From Intrasporangium_A sp051961875 (lineage in GTDB: Bacteria; Actinomycetota; Actinomycetes; Actinomycetales; Dermatophilaceae): a stretch of 64,000 nucleotides of DNA. Shown here piece after piece: positions 42,101-49,387 of this stretch. Every line of letters begins with the position of its first letter. Within the stretch, counting starts at the first letter, position 1. Where the stretch lies: positions 65,163 through 129,162 of the forward strand of contig NZ_JBQCCV010000125.1 of assembly GCF_051961875.1 (NCBI RefSeq), given 5' to 3'. The notes under the pieces are model-generated. The model worked only from the letters and a program-made list of their open reading frames with translations, did no database searches and was not told the origin of the DNA. The position numbers and the translations under genes are program-made.

Positions 42101-42980
42101 CCTCGAGGCGGGCCAGGTGTTCTACTTCAATGTCCACCCCCAGGGCGACGGCCGACGCGCCGCGAAGCCCAACCTCCAGCCGACCGCTATCGAGGCGGCA
42201 CAGCCGGAGCGCAAGCAGACCAACCTCACGGTGACCGTCAGGAACACCGGCACCGCCCCCGCGACCGGCGTCGTCGTCGAGCTCTTCGACGGCACGACGT
42301 CGCTCGGCACCACGGCCCCGGTCGACCTCGCCGCCGGCGCCACCGCGGCCGTGACGAAGGTGTGGGACACCCGAGGCATCAATGGTGAGCGGATGATCAA
42401 GGCGGTCGTCGACCCGGCCAACCTCATCGCCGAGACGGTCGAGACGGACAACACGCTGACGCGCACCATCACGATCCGCGGCAACAAGGTGACGAACGGC
42501 TCCTACGAGTCGTCCGCCACCGGCACCGCCCCGGACGGGTGGACCGCCTCCGGCAGCACGGCCTACGACCGGTCGAGCACGAAGTCCACGGACGGCGTGG
42601 CTGCAGTCGGGCTCACCGGCGGCAGCTGGGCCTCGGACCCGATCGACGTCACCGCGGGCGGCACCTACGACCTGGCGATGACGGCCGTCGACGGCACGCC
42701 CGGCGTCTCGGTGACGTTCCTGGACCAGACAGGCAAGGTCGTCAGCAAGATCGCGTCGGTGGACGTCGTGGTGAGCAAGATCGACTCCGTCGTGAGCAAG
42801 ATCGACCCAGCCGTGAGCAAGATCGACTCGGCCGTGAGCAAGATCAGCGGCTCGGTGGGCAAGATCGCCGGCTCGGTGACGGTACCCGCCGGCGCGACTC
42901 GCATGGTTGTCACGGCGAGATCCCCTGCGGCGCTTCCCCTCGGCAGCACCGTGTGGCTGGACGACGTCTGGGTCTGGTGA
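39132..42980 (+). CDS. Large secreted metalloprotease-like protein with PPC, CARDB and heptad-repeat regions
   Basis: A 1282-residue secreted protein: signal peptide (about residues 1-29, ending GGAGAS), a pre-peptidase-C-like beta domain (about 50-157), then a long unrecognised region. The zinc-type motif is HEAAHNLGLSH (H837, E838, H841, H847) and M890 in YAMSYR could be a met-turn, so it looks like a metzincin. A CARDB-like domain (about 1013-1115) and a C-terminal beta-sandwich follow; the sandwich is split by VSKI heptads (1204-1249). GGAGG precedes the ATG. It is probably a protein-degrading exoenzyme, perhaps M6-like; the substrate is unknown. Confidence 0.82.
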   Translation: MRSITPRVVAASSLATVLATIVLAGGAGASSPAASTLSPAASGDTSTVQWTGGPYNGAVLAPESCTSTTCDTHTLNLSIPQDYWQGHSGTVKVEISWTSTADDYDLYVSDSTGRKIAQSASGGTTREAVDLGALAPGAYSVKVVPYTSVASSYTGTATLTSSAVPIGMKYPETRKAVEDELVVDYPLNVVFVGRKPSPAEVAELKAWTPDHYKPTVATKTTAGGELTGVGAGLLNWNKDHVSGDPYFEGIRFNYKVNVLAASDAYAKALFQVAKDATARGQSYHGGVTSTRTVNQVKYDTVFGNLRVVAKGGDLSYKVADPTKTDLVDAYAVEDWMFSSRYDAKWECAFTNVETGACADPSVINPDAGAYHDPYYDKQGLNLDRMPQGPSQGASFFFLDTFTPDYAKDYFRPNAYHTYGTDKVINGAIGPKATEAGGSWRITDPDTGGWDGVDFARTWGGRYRFHFVDLGAAPNDYESATWAGKGLGMSSDYPHGDPPVWQYAADPLWQQQGDTCKTDGTPIAGLNLPYNNNTPCRMMPRLARDVAYGLFFRSTAGYLYRPIPRGDTYWLAVSNWTDFYSRPQWVQGQLTNAPWYGTWWTDMDKLYKIGSVAGGTRQDDTLRWLSSATPYARWVGRKGETIPLYDPTNNQPSGKVLDTSPKYADLPAPATHVETKSGAKLAPEPLYDGTHSVVTYGDKTVDLTAVQEALEKAKAAGSGLGPGYDGAVSHESFRDFIDAHPDGIADHVEGVNTIPAINVVFEKTLTWALPAIVGGIAVGTNDGEAWGVMNNVNDRFKSSASHYPGVQPGDAPGSKRSVTSTSLPTQDSGGGFSYTIEHEAAHNLGLSHPHDGSYGVDRCPVGHPQAGQWECYWNGLGWMYDISAAPTTYAMSYRPYEVEDQDNLQRGHTAEYLIGAQESLTQRLVEEATAGRTAPSAKWGSDFGRMKQWRTQVGELFRKGDYLHAEYAARNAALAARGVPQTAANTSDPRLLEAGQVFYFNVHPQGDGRRAAKPNLQPTAIEAAQPERKQTNLTVTVRNTGTAPATGVVVELFDGTTSLGTTAPVDLAAGATAAVTKVWDTRGINGERMIKAVVDPANLIAETVETDNTLTRTITIRGNKVTNGSYESSATGTAPDGWTASGSTAYDRSSTKSTDGVAAVGLTGGSWASDPIDVTAGGTYDLAMTAVDGTPGVSVTFLDQTGKVVSKIASVDVVVSKIDSVVSKIDPAVSKIDSAVSKISGSVGKIAGSVTVPAGATRMVVTARSPAALPLGSTVWLDDVWVW
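42741..42878 (+). repeat. Six 21-bp units coding VSKI-type heptads
   Basis: Units of the type GTGAGCAAGATCGAC-N6 repeat six times (a nine-base spacer follows the first). They encode VSKIxxx heptads at residues 1204-1249 of the metalloprotease-like protein. Confidence 0.9.
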
Positions 42981-43008
42981 CGCCACCCGACCGGACAGGT
43001 CCGGCAGT

Positions 43009-43043
43009 CCCCTCGGGTGCGGTTCCCTCCCGCGCCCGAGGGG
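43009..43043 (+). terminator. Terminator of the metalloprotease-like gene
   Basis: CCCCTCGGGTGCGG (43009-43022) and CCGCGCCCGAGGGG (43030-43043) form a 14-pair stem with one G-T pair and a seven-base loop, 29 bp after the stop. There is only a short T run afterwards. Confidence 0.7.
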
Positions 43044-43108
43044 CCCGCCTTGTCATCAGGCTGCCGGGCAATGCTCGGGCCGGTTTCGGCGCGAGCCGCC
43101 GAGCGGCA

Positions 43109-43121
43109 TACGCTCCGCCTC
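43109..43121 (+). promoter_or_regulatory. Candidate leaderless -10 of pdxT
   Basis: TACGCT (43109-43114) ends seven bases before the ATG at 43122. It overlaps a GCGGCATAC word (43103-43111). No ribosome site is seen. Confidence 0.4.
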
Positions 43122-43724
43122 ATGGCCGCTCCAACGATCGGGATCCTCGCCGTGCAGGGTGACGTGCGCGAGCACGTCGCCGCGCTCCACGAACTGGGCA
43201 CCGGGACAGTGCTCGTCCGGCGACCGGAGGAGGTCGAGCGGATCGACGCCCTCGTCATCCCGGGTGGAGAGTCGACGGTCATCGACAAGCTGGTCCGCAC
43301 CTTCGAGCTGCAGGAACCACTGCGCAAGCGGATCGAGCAGGGGATGCCCGTCTACGGGTCCTGTGCCGGGATGATCCTGCTCGCGGACCGGATCACCGAC
43401 GGAGCCCCGGGCCAGCAGACGCTCGGCGGCCTGGACATCACGGTGCGCCGCAACGCCTTCGGGCGCCAGGTCGACTCGTTCGAGACCGAGCTCGACTTCG
43501 CCGGACTCGACCGCCCTGTCCACGCGGTCTTCATCCGTGCGCCGTGGGTCGAGGAGGTCGGCGAGGACGTCGTGGTGCTCGCGCGCGTGGGGGAGGGGCC
43601 CGCCGCCGGTAAGATCGTGGCGGTTCGGCAGGGAGGCCTCCTTGCGACGTCGTTCCACCCCGAGGTGGGCACAGACCGGAGGATCCACGCCGAGTTCGTC
43701 AAGATCGGCAGTTCGCGAGGGTGA
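43122..43724 (+). CDS. pdxT: Pyridoxal 5'-phosphate synthase glutaminase subunit PdxT
   Basis: A 200-residue class I glutaminase that feeds ammonia to PdxS. IGILAVQGDVREHVAAL and LVIPGGESTVIDKL are diagnostic. The triad is C81 in GSCAGMILLA, with H179 and E181 in SFHPEVGTD. It precedes yebC by nine bases, as in other actinobacteria, but is separated from pdxS by an accessory insert. Confidence 0.95.
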   Translation: MAAPTIGILAVQGDVREHVAALHELGTGTVLVRRPEEVERIDALVIPGGESTVIDKLVRTFELQEPLRKRIEQGMPVYGSCAGMILLADRITDGAPGQQTLGGLDITVRRNAFGRQVDSFETELDFAGLDRPVHAVFIRAPWVEEVGEDVVVLARVGEGPAAGKIVAVRQGGLLATSFHPEVGTDRRIHAEFVKIGSSRG

Positions 43725-43733
43725 GGACACTGC

Positions 43734-44492
43734 ATGAGCGGCCACTCCAAATGGGCCACCACGAAGCACAAGAAGGCTGCCATCGACGCCAAGCGCGGCA
43801 AGCTCTTCGCGAAGCTCATCAAGAACATCGAGGTCGCGGCCAAGCAGGGCGGCGGTGACCCGACCGGAAACCCGACGCTGTACGACGCGATCCAGAAGGC
43901 GAAGAAGTCGTCGGTTCCCAACGACAACATCGATCGCGCGGTCAAGCGCGGCTCGGGCGCCGAGGCGGGTGCGGCCGACTACCAGACGATCACGTACGAG
44001 GGGTACGCCCCGGGCGGCGTCGCCCTGCTCATCGAGTGCCTCACCGACAACCGCAACCGCGCTGCCGCCGAGGTGCGTACCGCCCTGACCCGCAACGGCG
44101 GGCAGCTCGCCGACCCGGGCTCGGTCGCCTACGTCTTCAACCGCAAGGGTGTCGTGATCCTCCCCAAGGACGGCAAGTCGGAGGACGACATCCTCGAGGT
44201 GGTCCTCGACGCGGGCGCCGAGGAGGTCAACGACAACGGCGAGACCTGGGAGGTCGTCTCCGAGGCAAGCGACTTCGTGGCCGTCCGCGAGGCGGTCCAG
44301 CAGGCCGGCATCGACTACGAGTCGGCCGAGGCGTCCTGGGTGCCGAACCTCCAGGTGCCCCTCGACCTCGACGGCGCCCGCAAGATGATCCGGGTCATCG
44401 AGGCCCTCGAGGACAGCGACGACGTCCAGAACGTGTTCGCCAACGGCGAGATCCCCGACGACGTCCTGGCGGAGCTCGACGACGAGGACTGA
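43734..44492 (+). CDS. YebC/PmpR-family protein
   Basis: A 252-residue protein. It starts MSGHSKWATTKHKKAAIDAK and continues RGKLFAKLIKNIEVAA. Other family segments are IDRAVKRGSG, YEGYAPGGVALLIECLTDN and NRNRAAAEVR, ending in an acidic tail. Family members bind DNA as regulators, and recent work gives some a role in rescuing ribosomes stalled on prolines. It forms a unit with pdxT, upstream of ruvCAB. Confidence 0.93.
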   Translation: MSGHSKWATTKHKKAAIDAKRGKLFAKLIKNIEVAAKQGGGDPTGNPTLYDAIQKAKKSSVPNDNIDRAVKRGSGAEAGAADYQTITYEGYAPGGVALLIECLTDNRNRAAAEVRTALTRNGGQLADPGSVAYVFNRKGVVILPKDGKSEDDILEVVLDAGAEEVNDNGETWEVVSEASDFVAVREAVQQAGIDYESAEASWVPNLQVPLDLDGARKMIRVIEALEDSDDVQNVFANGEIPDDVLAELDDED

Positions 44493-44551
44493 CCCCAGCC
44501 GACGGCGGCGCGCCTCCGTGGAGCGACCCCGGCTCGCAGCTACGGTTGGGC

Positions 44552-44565
44552 CGAACACATGTTCG
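44552..44565. promoter_or_regulatory. LexA-binding SOS box of ruvCAB
   Basis: CGAACACATGTTCG is a perfect inverted GAAC-N4-GTTC site. It matches the actinobacterial and Bacillus-type SOS box and lies 28 bp before the ruvC start. LexA control of Holliday-junction genes is well known. Confidence 0.8.
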
Positions 44566-44592
44566 GTCGTCAACGGATTCGGAGGCAGTCTC

Positions 44593-45225
44593 GTGCGCGT
44601 CCTCGCCGTGGACCCCGGCCTGACCCGCTGCGGGATCGGCGTCGTCGACGGCGTGCCGGGCCGGCGGCTTTCGCTCGTCGAGGTCGGCGTCATCCGGACG
44701 CCGTCCAGCGACCCCACACCGAAGCGGCTCGTCGCGATCGAGGACGAGATGCGGCTGTGGTTCGAGCGGCACCGACCCGAGGCGGTGGCGATCGAGCGGG
44801 TCTTCGCCGACTCGAACGTCTCCACCGTGGTCGGCACGGCCCAGGTCACCGGCATCGTCATGCTGCTCGCCGAACGGCGTGGCCTGCCGGTCACCATGCA
44901 CACCCCGACCGAGGTCAAGGCGGCCGTGAGCGGCAGCGGCCGGGCCGGCAAGGCGCAGGTGACGGCCATGGTCACCCGTCTGCTGGGTCTCACCACCGCG
45001 CCGCGTCCCGCGGACGCCGCCGACGCCCTGGCGCTCGCCATCTGCCACGTGTGGCGGGGGAGCGTGCAGGAGCGCCTCACGGAGGCTGCCGCCCGTCGCG
45101 GCGGCAAGCCCAGCGGCATACCGACCCGAGCACCGCGGCGGACAGCGGGCACCAGCGTGCGCGCGGTGTCCGTCGGCAGCCGCCCCGCCACTGTCCGACC
45201 CAACCCCGGAGCCACCCGCCCATGA
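44593..45225 (+). CDS. ruvC: Crossover junction endodeoxyribonuclease RuvC
   Basis: A 210-residue Holliday-junction resolvase. MRVLAVDPGLTRCGIGVVDG carries the first catalytic Asp (D7). IERVFADSNVSTVVGTAQVTG and the late PADAADALALAICH supply further acidic residues. A basic, Pro/Thr-rich extension of about 40 residues after the core makes it longer than most RuvC. The GTG start has GGAGG ten bases upstream. Confidence 0.95.
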   Translation: MRVLAVDPGLTRCGIGVVDGVPGRRLSLVEVGVIRTPSSDPTPKRLVAIEDEMRLWFERHRPEAVAIERVFADSNVSTVVGTAQVTGIVMLLAERRGLPVTMHTPTEVKAAVSGSGRAGKAQVTAMVTRLLGLTTAPRPADAADALALAICHVWRGSVQERLTEAAARRGGKPSGIPTRAPRRTAGTSVRAVSVGSRPATVRPNPGATRP

Positions 45226-45821
45226 TCGCCTCGCTGTCCGGCACCGTCCTCACCGTCGGGCTCGACTCGCTCGTCCTCGCCGTCGGCGGGGTCGGCATGC
45301 TCGTCCACACCACGCCGGGCACCGCCGCGTCCCTGCGCACCGGCCAGGCCGCCGACCTCGCCACCACACTCGTCGTGCGCGAGGACTCGCTCACGCTCTA
45401 CGGCTTCGCCAGCGCCGACGAGAAGACCGTCTTCGAGACCGTTCAGACCGTGTCGGGAGTCGGTCCGCGCCTCGCCCTCGCGATGCTCGCGGTCCACACC
45501 CCGGATGCCCTGCGCGGGGCGATCGCCCGCGAGGACCTGGCAGCGCTGACCAAGGTGCCGGGCATCGGCAAGAAGGGCGCGGAGCGGCTCGTCCTCGAGC
45601 TGCGCGACAAGCTCGGTGTCGTCGCCGGCGGGGCCGAGCACCCCGCCGAGCCGGCTGGCGCCGACGAGGCGTGGAAGGGCCAGGTCCGTGAGGCGCTCGT
45701 CGGGCTCGGCTGGAACGTCAAGCAGGCCGACGCCGCGCTCGACAAGGTCGCCCCGCAGGCGGCCGACGGCCCCGGCGTCTCGGCCCTGCTGCGCGCGGCC
45801 CTGCAGGAGCTCGGCCGATGA
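45222..45821 (+). CDS. ruvA: Holliday junction branch migration protein RuvA
   Basis: A 199-residue protein. It begins MIASLSGTVLTVGLDSLVLA. The helix-hairpin-helix segments are TVSGVGPRLALAML and KVPGIGKKGAERLVLELRDK. The C-terminal RuvB-binding domain follows (REALVGLGWNVKQADAAL). ATGA overlaps with ruvC, and the stop overlaps ruvB. Confidence 0.95.
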   Translation: MIASLSGTVLTVGLDSLVLAVGGVGMLVHTTPGTAASLRTGQAADLATTLVVREDSLTLYGFASADEKTVFETVQTVSGVGPRLALAMLAVHTPDALRGAIAREDLAALTKVPGIGKKGAERLVLELRDKLGVVAGGAEHPAEPAGADEAWKGQVREALVGLGWNVKQADAALDKVAPQAADGPGVSALLRAALQELGR

Positions 45822-46936
45822 CGGCCGACTGGGGGCAAGGCGCGGACCCCGAGTGGGACGGGTCCTTCGACGCGACGGCACGTCTCGTCGACGGCGCGGG
45901 CGACGCAGACGAGCGGCAGGTGGAGGCGGCGCTCCGCCCGAAGCGGCTCGACGACTTCCCTGGGCAGGTGCGGGTCCGCGACCAGCTCGGCCTGGTCCTG
46001 CAGGCGGCGAAGCGGCGCGGCAGCCCGCCCGACCACGTCCTGCTCTCCGGGCCGCCCGGCCTGGGCAAGACGACCCTCGCGATGATCGTCGCGAGCGAGC
46101 TCGAGCAGCCGATCCGCATCACCTCCGGGCCGGCTATCCAGCACGCGGGCGACCTCGCCTCGGTCCTGTCCTCGCTGGCCGAAGGTGAGGTCCTCTTCCT
46201 CGACGAGATCCACCGCATGTCGCGCTCCGCGGAGGAGATGCTCTACCTCGCGATGGAGGACTTCCGGGTCGACATCATCGTCGGCAAGGGTCCCGGAGCG
46301 ACCGCGATCCCGCTCGAGCTGCCGCCGTTCACCGTCGTGGGCGCCACCACGCGAGCCGGGCTGCTGCCCGCGCCACTGCGCGACCGGTTCGGCTTCACGG
46401 GGCATCTGGACTACTACGAGGCGAGCGACCTCGTCACGATCCTGCACCGCTCGGCCCGGCTGCTCGGTCTCGAGGCGGATGAGGAGGGCATCGCCGAGAT
46501 CGCGACCCGCTCGCGGGGCACACCGCGCATCGCCAACCGGCTGCTGCGCCGGGTCCGGGACTGGGCGCAGGTGCACGGCGAGGACCGGGTCACGCGGGAG
46601 GCGGCCAGGCAGGCGCTCGAGCTGTTCGACGTGGACGCCCGGGGCCTCGACCGGCTCGACCGGGCCGTGCTCGACGCCCTCTGCCGACGGTTCGGCGGCG
46701 GACCGGTGGGCCTGTCCACGCTCGCGGTCGCGGTCGGGGAGGAACCGGACACCGTCGAGACGGTCGCCGAGCCCTATCTCGTGCGCGAAGGCTTCATGGT
46801 GCGGACTCCGCGTGGACGTGCCGCCTCCGCCCTCGCCTGGGACCACCTGGGGCTCGCTGCGCCTCTCGACGCCCAGGGCCTGTGGTCCGCGACGCTGCCC
46901 CTCGACGAGCCGACAGGTGGCCGTTTCGAGACCTGA
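45818..46936 (+). CDS. ruvB: Holliday junction branch migration ATPase RuvB
   Basis: A 372-residue AAA+ motor. Walker A is SGPPGLGKTTLAM, Walker B is LFLDEIHRM, sensor 1 is VGATTRAGLLPAPLRDRFGF and the arginine finger region is RSRGTPRIANRLLRR. The winged-helix C-terminus is GGPVGLSTLAVAVGEE followed by RTPRGR. The last gene of the SOS-controlled ruvCAB operon. Confidence 0.96.
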   Translation: MTADWGQGADPEWDGSFDATARLVDGAGDADERQVEAALRPKRLDDFPGQVRVRDQLGLVLQAAKRRGSPPDHVLLSGPPGLGKTTLAMIVASELEQPIRITSGPAIQHAGDLASVLSSLAEGEVLFLDEIHRMSRSAEEMLYLAMEDFRVDIIVGKGPGATAIPLELPPFTVVGATTRAGLLPAPLRDRFGFTGHLDYYEASDLVTILHRSARLLGLEADEEGIAEIATRSRGTPRIANRLLRRVRDWAQVHGEDRVTREAARQALELFDVDARGLDRLDRAVLDALCRRFGGGPVGLSTLAVAVGEEPDTVETVAEPYLVREGFMVRTPRGRAASALAWDHLGLAAPLDAQGLWSATLPLDEPTGGRFET

Positions 46937-46952
46937 CCGTTGTGTGGCGCGT

Positions 46953-46981
46953 CTGACAAATCGGGCCAGCCGCCATAGACT
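46953..46981 (+). promoter_or_regulatory. Sigma-A-type promoter of yajC-secDF
   Basis: CTGACA (46953-46958), exactly 17 bp, TAGACT (46976-46981). It is a good match to TTGACA-N17-TATAAT-like promoters, in the 165-bp gap before yajC, and would give a leader of about 115 nt. Confidence 0.65.
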
Positions 46982-47101
46982 CCTGCGGGCACCGCGCCGC
47001 AGTGCGGCACTTTACGGTGCCTCCGGTCGTTGACGCGACGTCCCCACAGCCCGTGAGGTGCCGCTCGCTGCCCGGACCAAGACCTGAAGGAACGAGAGCT
47101 G

Positions 47102-47491
47102 ATGCTGAACTACGGCAACGAGGTCACCTCGTTGATCCCGACCGCCCCCGCGCAGAACGCGTCGAGCGGCGGCATGTCGTCCCTGCTGATCCTGGCCCTG
47201 CCCATCCTGCTCCTCGTGTGGATGTTCTGGTCGACCTCGCGGCGGCAGAAGTCGATGCGCAACTTCAGCTCGTCCCTCACCATCGGCGAGCAGATCATCA
47301 CCTCCGCCGGCATCTACGGCACGATCCGCCACCTCGACGACCAGAGCGCCTGGGTCGAGGTCGCCGAGGGCATCACCCTTCGGATCGACCGTCGCGCGAT
47401 CGCCATGAAGCAGTCCGACGCAGCTGCGGGCGGACCTGCGAGCACCACTGGATCCGACACCACCGGATCCGCCGACACGACCGGTCAGTGA
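47102..47491 (+). CDS. yajC: Preprotein translocase subunit YajC
   Basis: A 129-residue single-span membrane protein. The helix SLLILALPILLLVWMFW is followed by RRQKSMRNFSSSLTIGEQII, TSAGIYGTI and VEVAEGITLRIDRRAI, typical of YajC. A Ser/Thr/Gly tail ends it. YajC associates with SecDF at the Sec translocon; secD follows nine bases later. Confidence 0.92.
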   Translation: MLNYGNEVTSLIPTAPAQNASSGGMSSLLILALPILLLVWMFWSTSRRQKSMRNFSSSLTIGEQIITSAGIYGTIRHLDDQSAWVEVAEGITLRIDRRAIAMKQSDAAAGGPASTTGSDTTGSADTTGQ

Positions 47492-47500
47492 GGCCAGCGC

Positions 47501-49387
47501 ATGGCGCGTAGTTCCGAGAAGAGGTCGGCGACCAAGTCGCTGACCGCCCTCGTCGCCATCATCATCGGGCTGATCGCGATCGTCGCGGGCCTGGCCCAGT
47601 GGGGTGCCGGCCAGTACACCCCACGGCTCGGCCTCGACCTCGAGGGCGGCACCGAGATCGTCCTCGAGCCGGTCCTCACCGGCAACGCGACGGTGACGTC
47701 CGGGCAGATCAACCAGGCCGTCGACATCATCCGCCAGCGTATCGACGCCAACGGCGTCTCCGAGGCGGAGATCTCGACCCTGGGTGGTCGCAACATCGAC
47801 ATCGCCATCCCCGGCACGCCGACGCCGGAGCAGCTCGAGGCGATCCGCAAGCCGTCGCAGCTGCGGTTCCGCGCCGTCTTCGTCGAGGCCGCCAACACGC
47901 CCGCCGCCGCGCCCGGCACCCCGACCCCCGCGCCGAGCGCCACGGCTCCGAGCACGACGCCGCCGGCGACGCCGTCGCCGACGAGCACCGCAGCCAACGC
48001 GCCGGTGCCGTCCGCGCTGCGCGCCGCCACCTCGACCCCCACGACGACGCCCACCACGAAGCCGGGCGCCACCGGCACGCCGGCACCGACGACGCCCGCG
48101 CCCGCCGAACAGCCCGCGCAGAGCGGCCAGGACGAGAAGACGATCGCCTCCGAGGCCGCGCAAGGTCTCGTCGGCATCGGCTGGGACCAGGCCAAGGCCA
48201 ACGCGGCCGCGGCCAAGGTGGCTCAGCAGTTCGTCGCTCTCGACTGCTCGGCACCGGGCACCACGGACCGGATCGTCGACGACCCCGCCCAACCGATGGC
48301 GACCTGCAGCGACGACCGGGGCGCCAAGTACGTCCTCGGCCCCGTCGAGGTCGACGGCAGCGAGATCTCCGACGCGTCCAGCGGGTTCCAGTCCGGCCCG
48401 AACGGCCAGCCGACCTCGATCGTCGAGGTCCGGCTGACCTTCAACAGCCAGGGCGCCAAGAAGTTCGCCGACGTGACCAAGCGCCTCTACGCACTGCAGT
48501 CGCAGCCGCCGCGCGACCAGTTCGCCATCGTGCTCGACAAGTCGGTCATCAGCGCACCGCGGGCCCAGGCCGTCATCACCAACGGACAGGCGTCGATCAC
48601 GGGCAACTTCACGGTCGACTCGGCCAAGCAGCTCGCCCAACAGCTGAAGTTCGGCGCCCTGCCGCTGTCGTTCAAGCTGCAGACCCAGGACGACATCACC
48701 CCGCAGCTGGGCCAGGAGCAGCTCGCGCTTGGCCTGCTCGCCGGCCTGATCGGGCTGATACTCGTCGTCATCTACTCGGTCTTCCAGTACCGGGCGCTGG
48801 CGTTCGTCACGGTCCTGTCCCTCGTCGTCGCTTCCGTCGTGACCTACCTGTCGGTCACGGTGCTGAGCACGACGATCGGCTTCCGGCTCACGATGGCCGG
48901 CGTCACCGGTCTCATCGTGGCCATCGGTGTCACCGCCGACAGCTTCATCGTCTACTTCGAACGCATCCGTGACGAGGTCCGTGAGGGCCGACCACTCGTC
49001 GCGGCGGTCGAGACCGGCTGGAAGCGCGCGCGGCGCACGATCATCGCCGCCGACGCGGTCAACTTCATCGCGGCCGTCGTGCTCTACCTGCTGGCCTCCG
49101 CCAACGTCCGGGGCTTCGCCTTCACCCTCGGGCTGACGACGATCATCGACCTCGTGGTCGTCATGCTCTTCACCCACCCGATGGTCCAGCTGCTCGCACG
49201 CACGGAGTTCTTCGGCAACGGTCACAAGTGGTCCGGTCTCGACCCGGTCCGCCTCGGGGCCAAGGTCGGACCGCGCTACCGCGGAGCCGGCCAGTTCGGC
49301 ACCGGACCGCGTCCCGCGACACGGGCGGCGACCCGCCCGGCGGCCGCCCCGAGACTCGGCTCGGCGGATGGAAAGGGCCAGGCATGA
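47501..49387 (+). CDS. secD: Protein translocase subunit SecD
   Basis: A 628-residue RND-type membrane protein that uses proton-motive force to assist secretion. An N-terminal helix is followed by the P1 region with LGLDLEGGTEIVLEP and DIIRQRIDANGVSEAEI. A Pro/Thr/Ala-rich insert lies at about residues 130-205. The helical core then has LKFGALPLSF and GLIVAIGVTADSFIVYFERI, with the conserved Asp. It overlaps secF by four bases. Confidence 0.94.
   Translation: MARSSEKRSATKSLTALVAIIIGLIAIVAGLAQWGAGQYTPRLGLDLEGGTEIVLEPVLTGNATVTSGQINQAVDIIRQRIDANGVSEAEISTLGGRNIDIAIPGTPTPEQLEAIRKPSQLRFRAVFVEAANTPAAAPGTPTPAPSATAPSTTPPATPSPTSTAANAPVPSALRAATSTPTTTPTTKPGATGTPAPTTPAPAEQPAQSGQDEKTIASEAAQGLVGIGWDQAKANAAAAKVAQQFVALDCSAPGTTDRIVDDPAQPMATCSDDRGAKYVLGPVEVDGSEISDASSGFQSGPNGQPTSIVEVRLTFNSQGAKKFADVTKRLYALQSQPPRDQFAIVLDKSVISAPRAQAVITNGQASITGNFTVDSAKQLAQQLKFGALPLSFKLQTQDDITPQLGQEQLALGLLAGLIGLILVVIYSVFQYRALAFVTVLSLVVASVVTYLSVTVLSTTIGFRLTMAGVTGLIVAIGVTADSFIVYFERIRDEVREGRPLVAAVETGWKRARRTIIAADAVNFIAAVVLYLLASANVRGFAFTLGLTTIIDLVVVMLFTHPMVQLLARTEFFGNGHKWSGLDPVRLGAKVGPRYRGAGQFGTGPRPATRAATRPAAAPRLGSADGKGQA

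Noticed and set aside
39243..42986. Antisense open frame of about 1247 codons opposite the metalloprotease-like gene
   Set aside because: High-G+C third-position bias removes stops on the opposite strand. The translation is Arg/Val/Gly-rich without domains, and the sense frame has a signal peptide and motifs.
43056..45881. Antisense open frame of about 941 codons opposite pdxT-yebC-ruvC-ruvA
   Set aside because: It crosses four well-supported genes on the other strand and has no recognisable motif, so it is a composition shadow.
47012..49225. Antisense open frame of about 737 codons opposite yajC-secD
   Set aside because: A shadow of secD; Arg/Gly-rich, with no motif.
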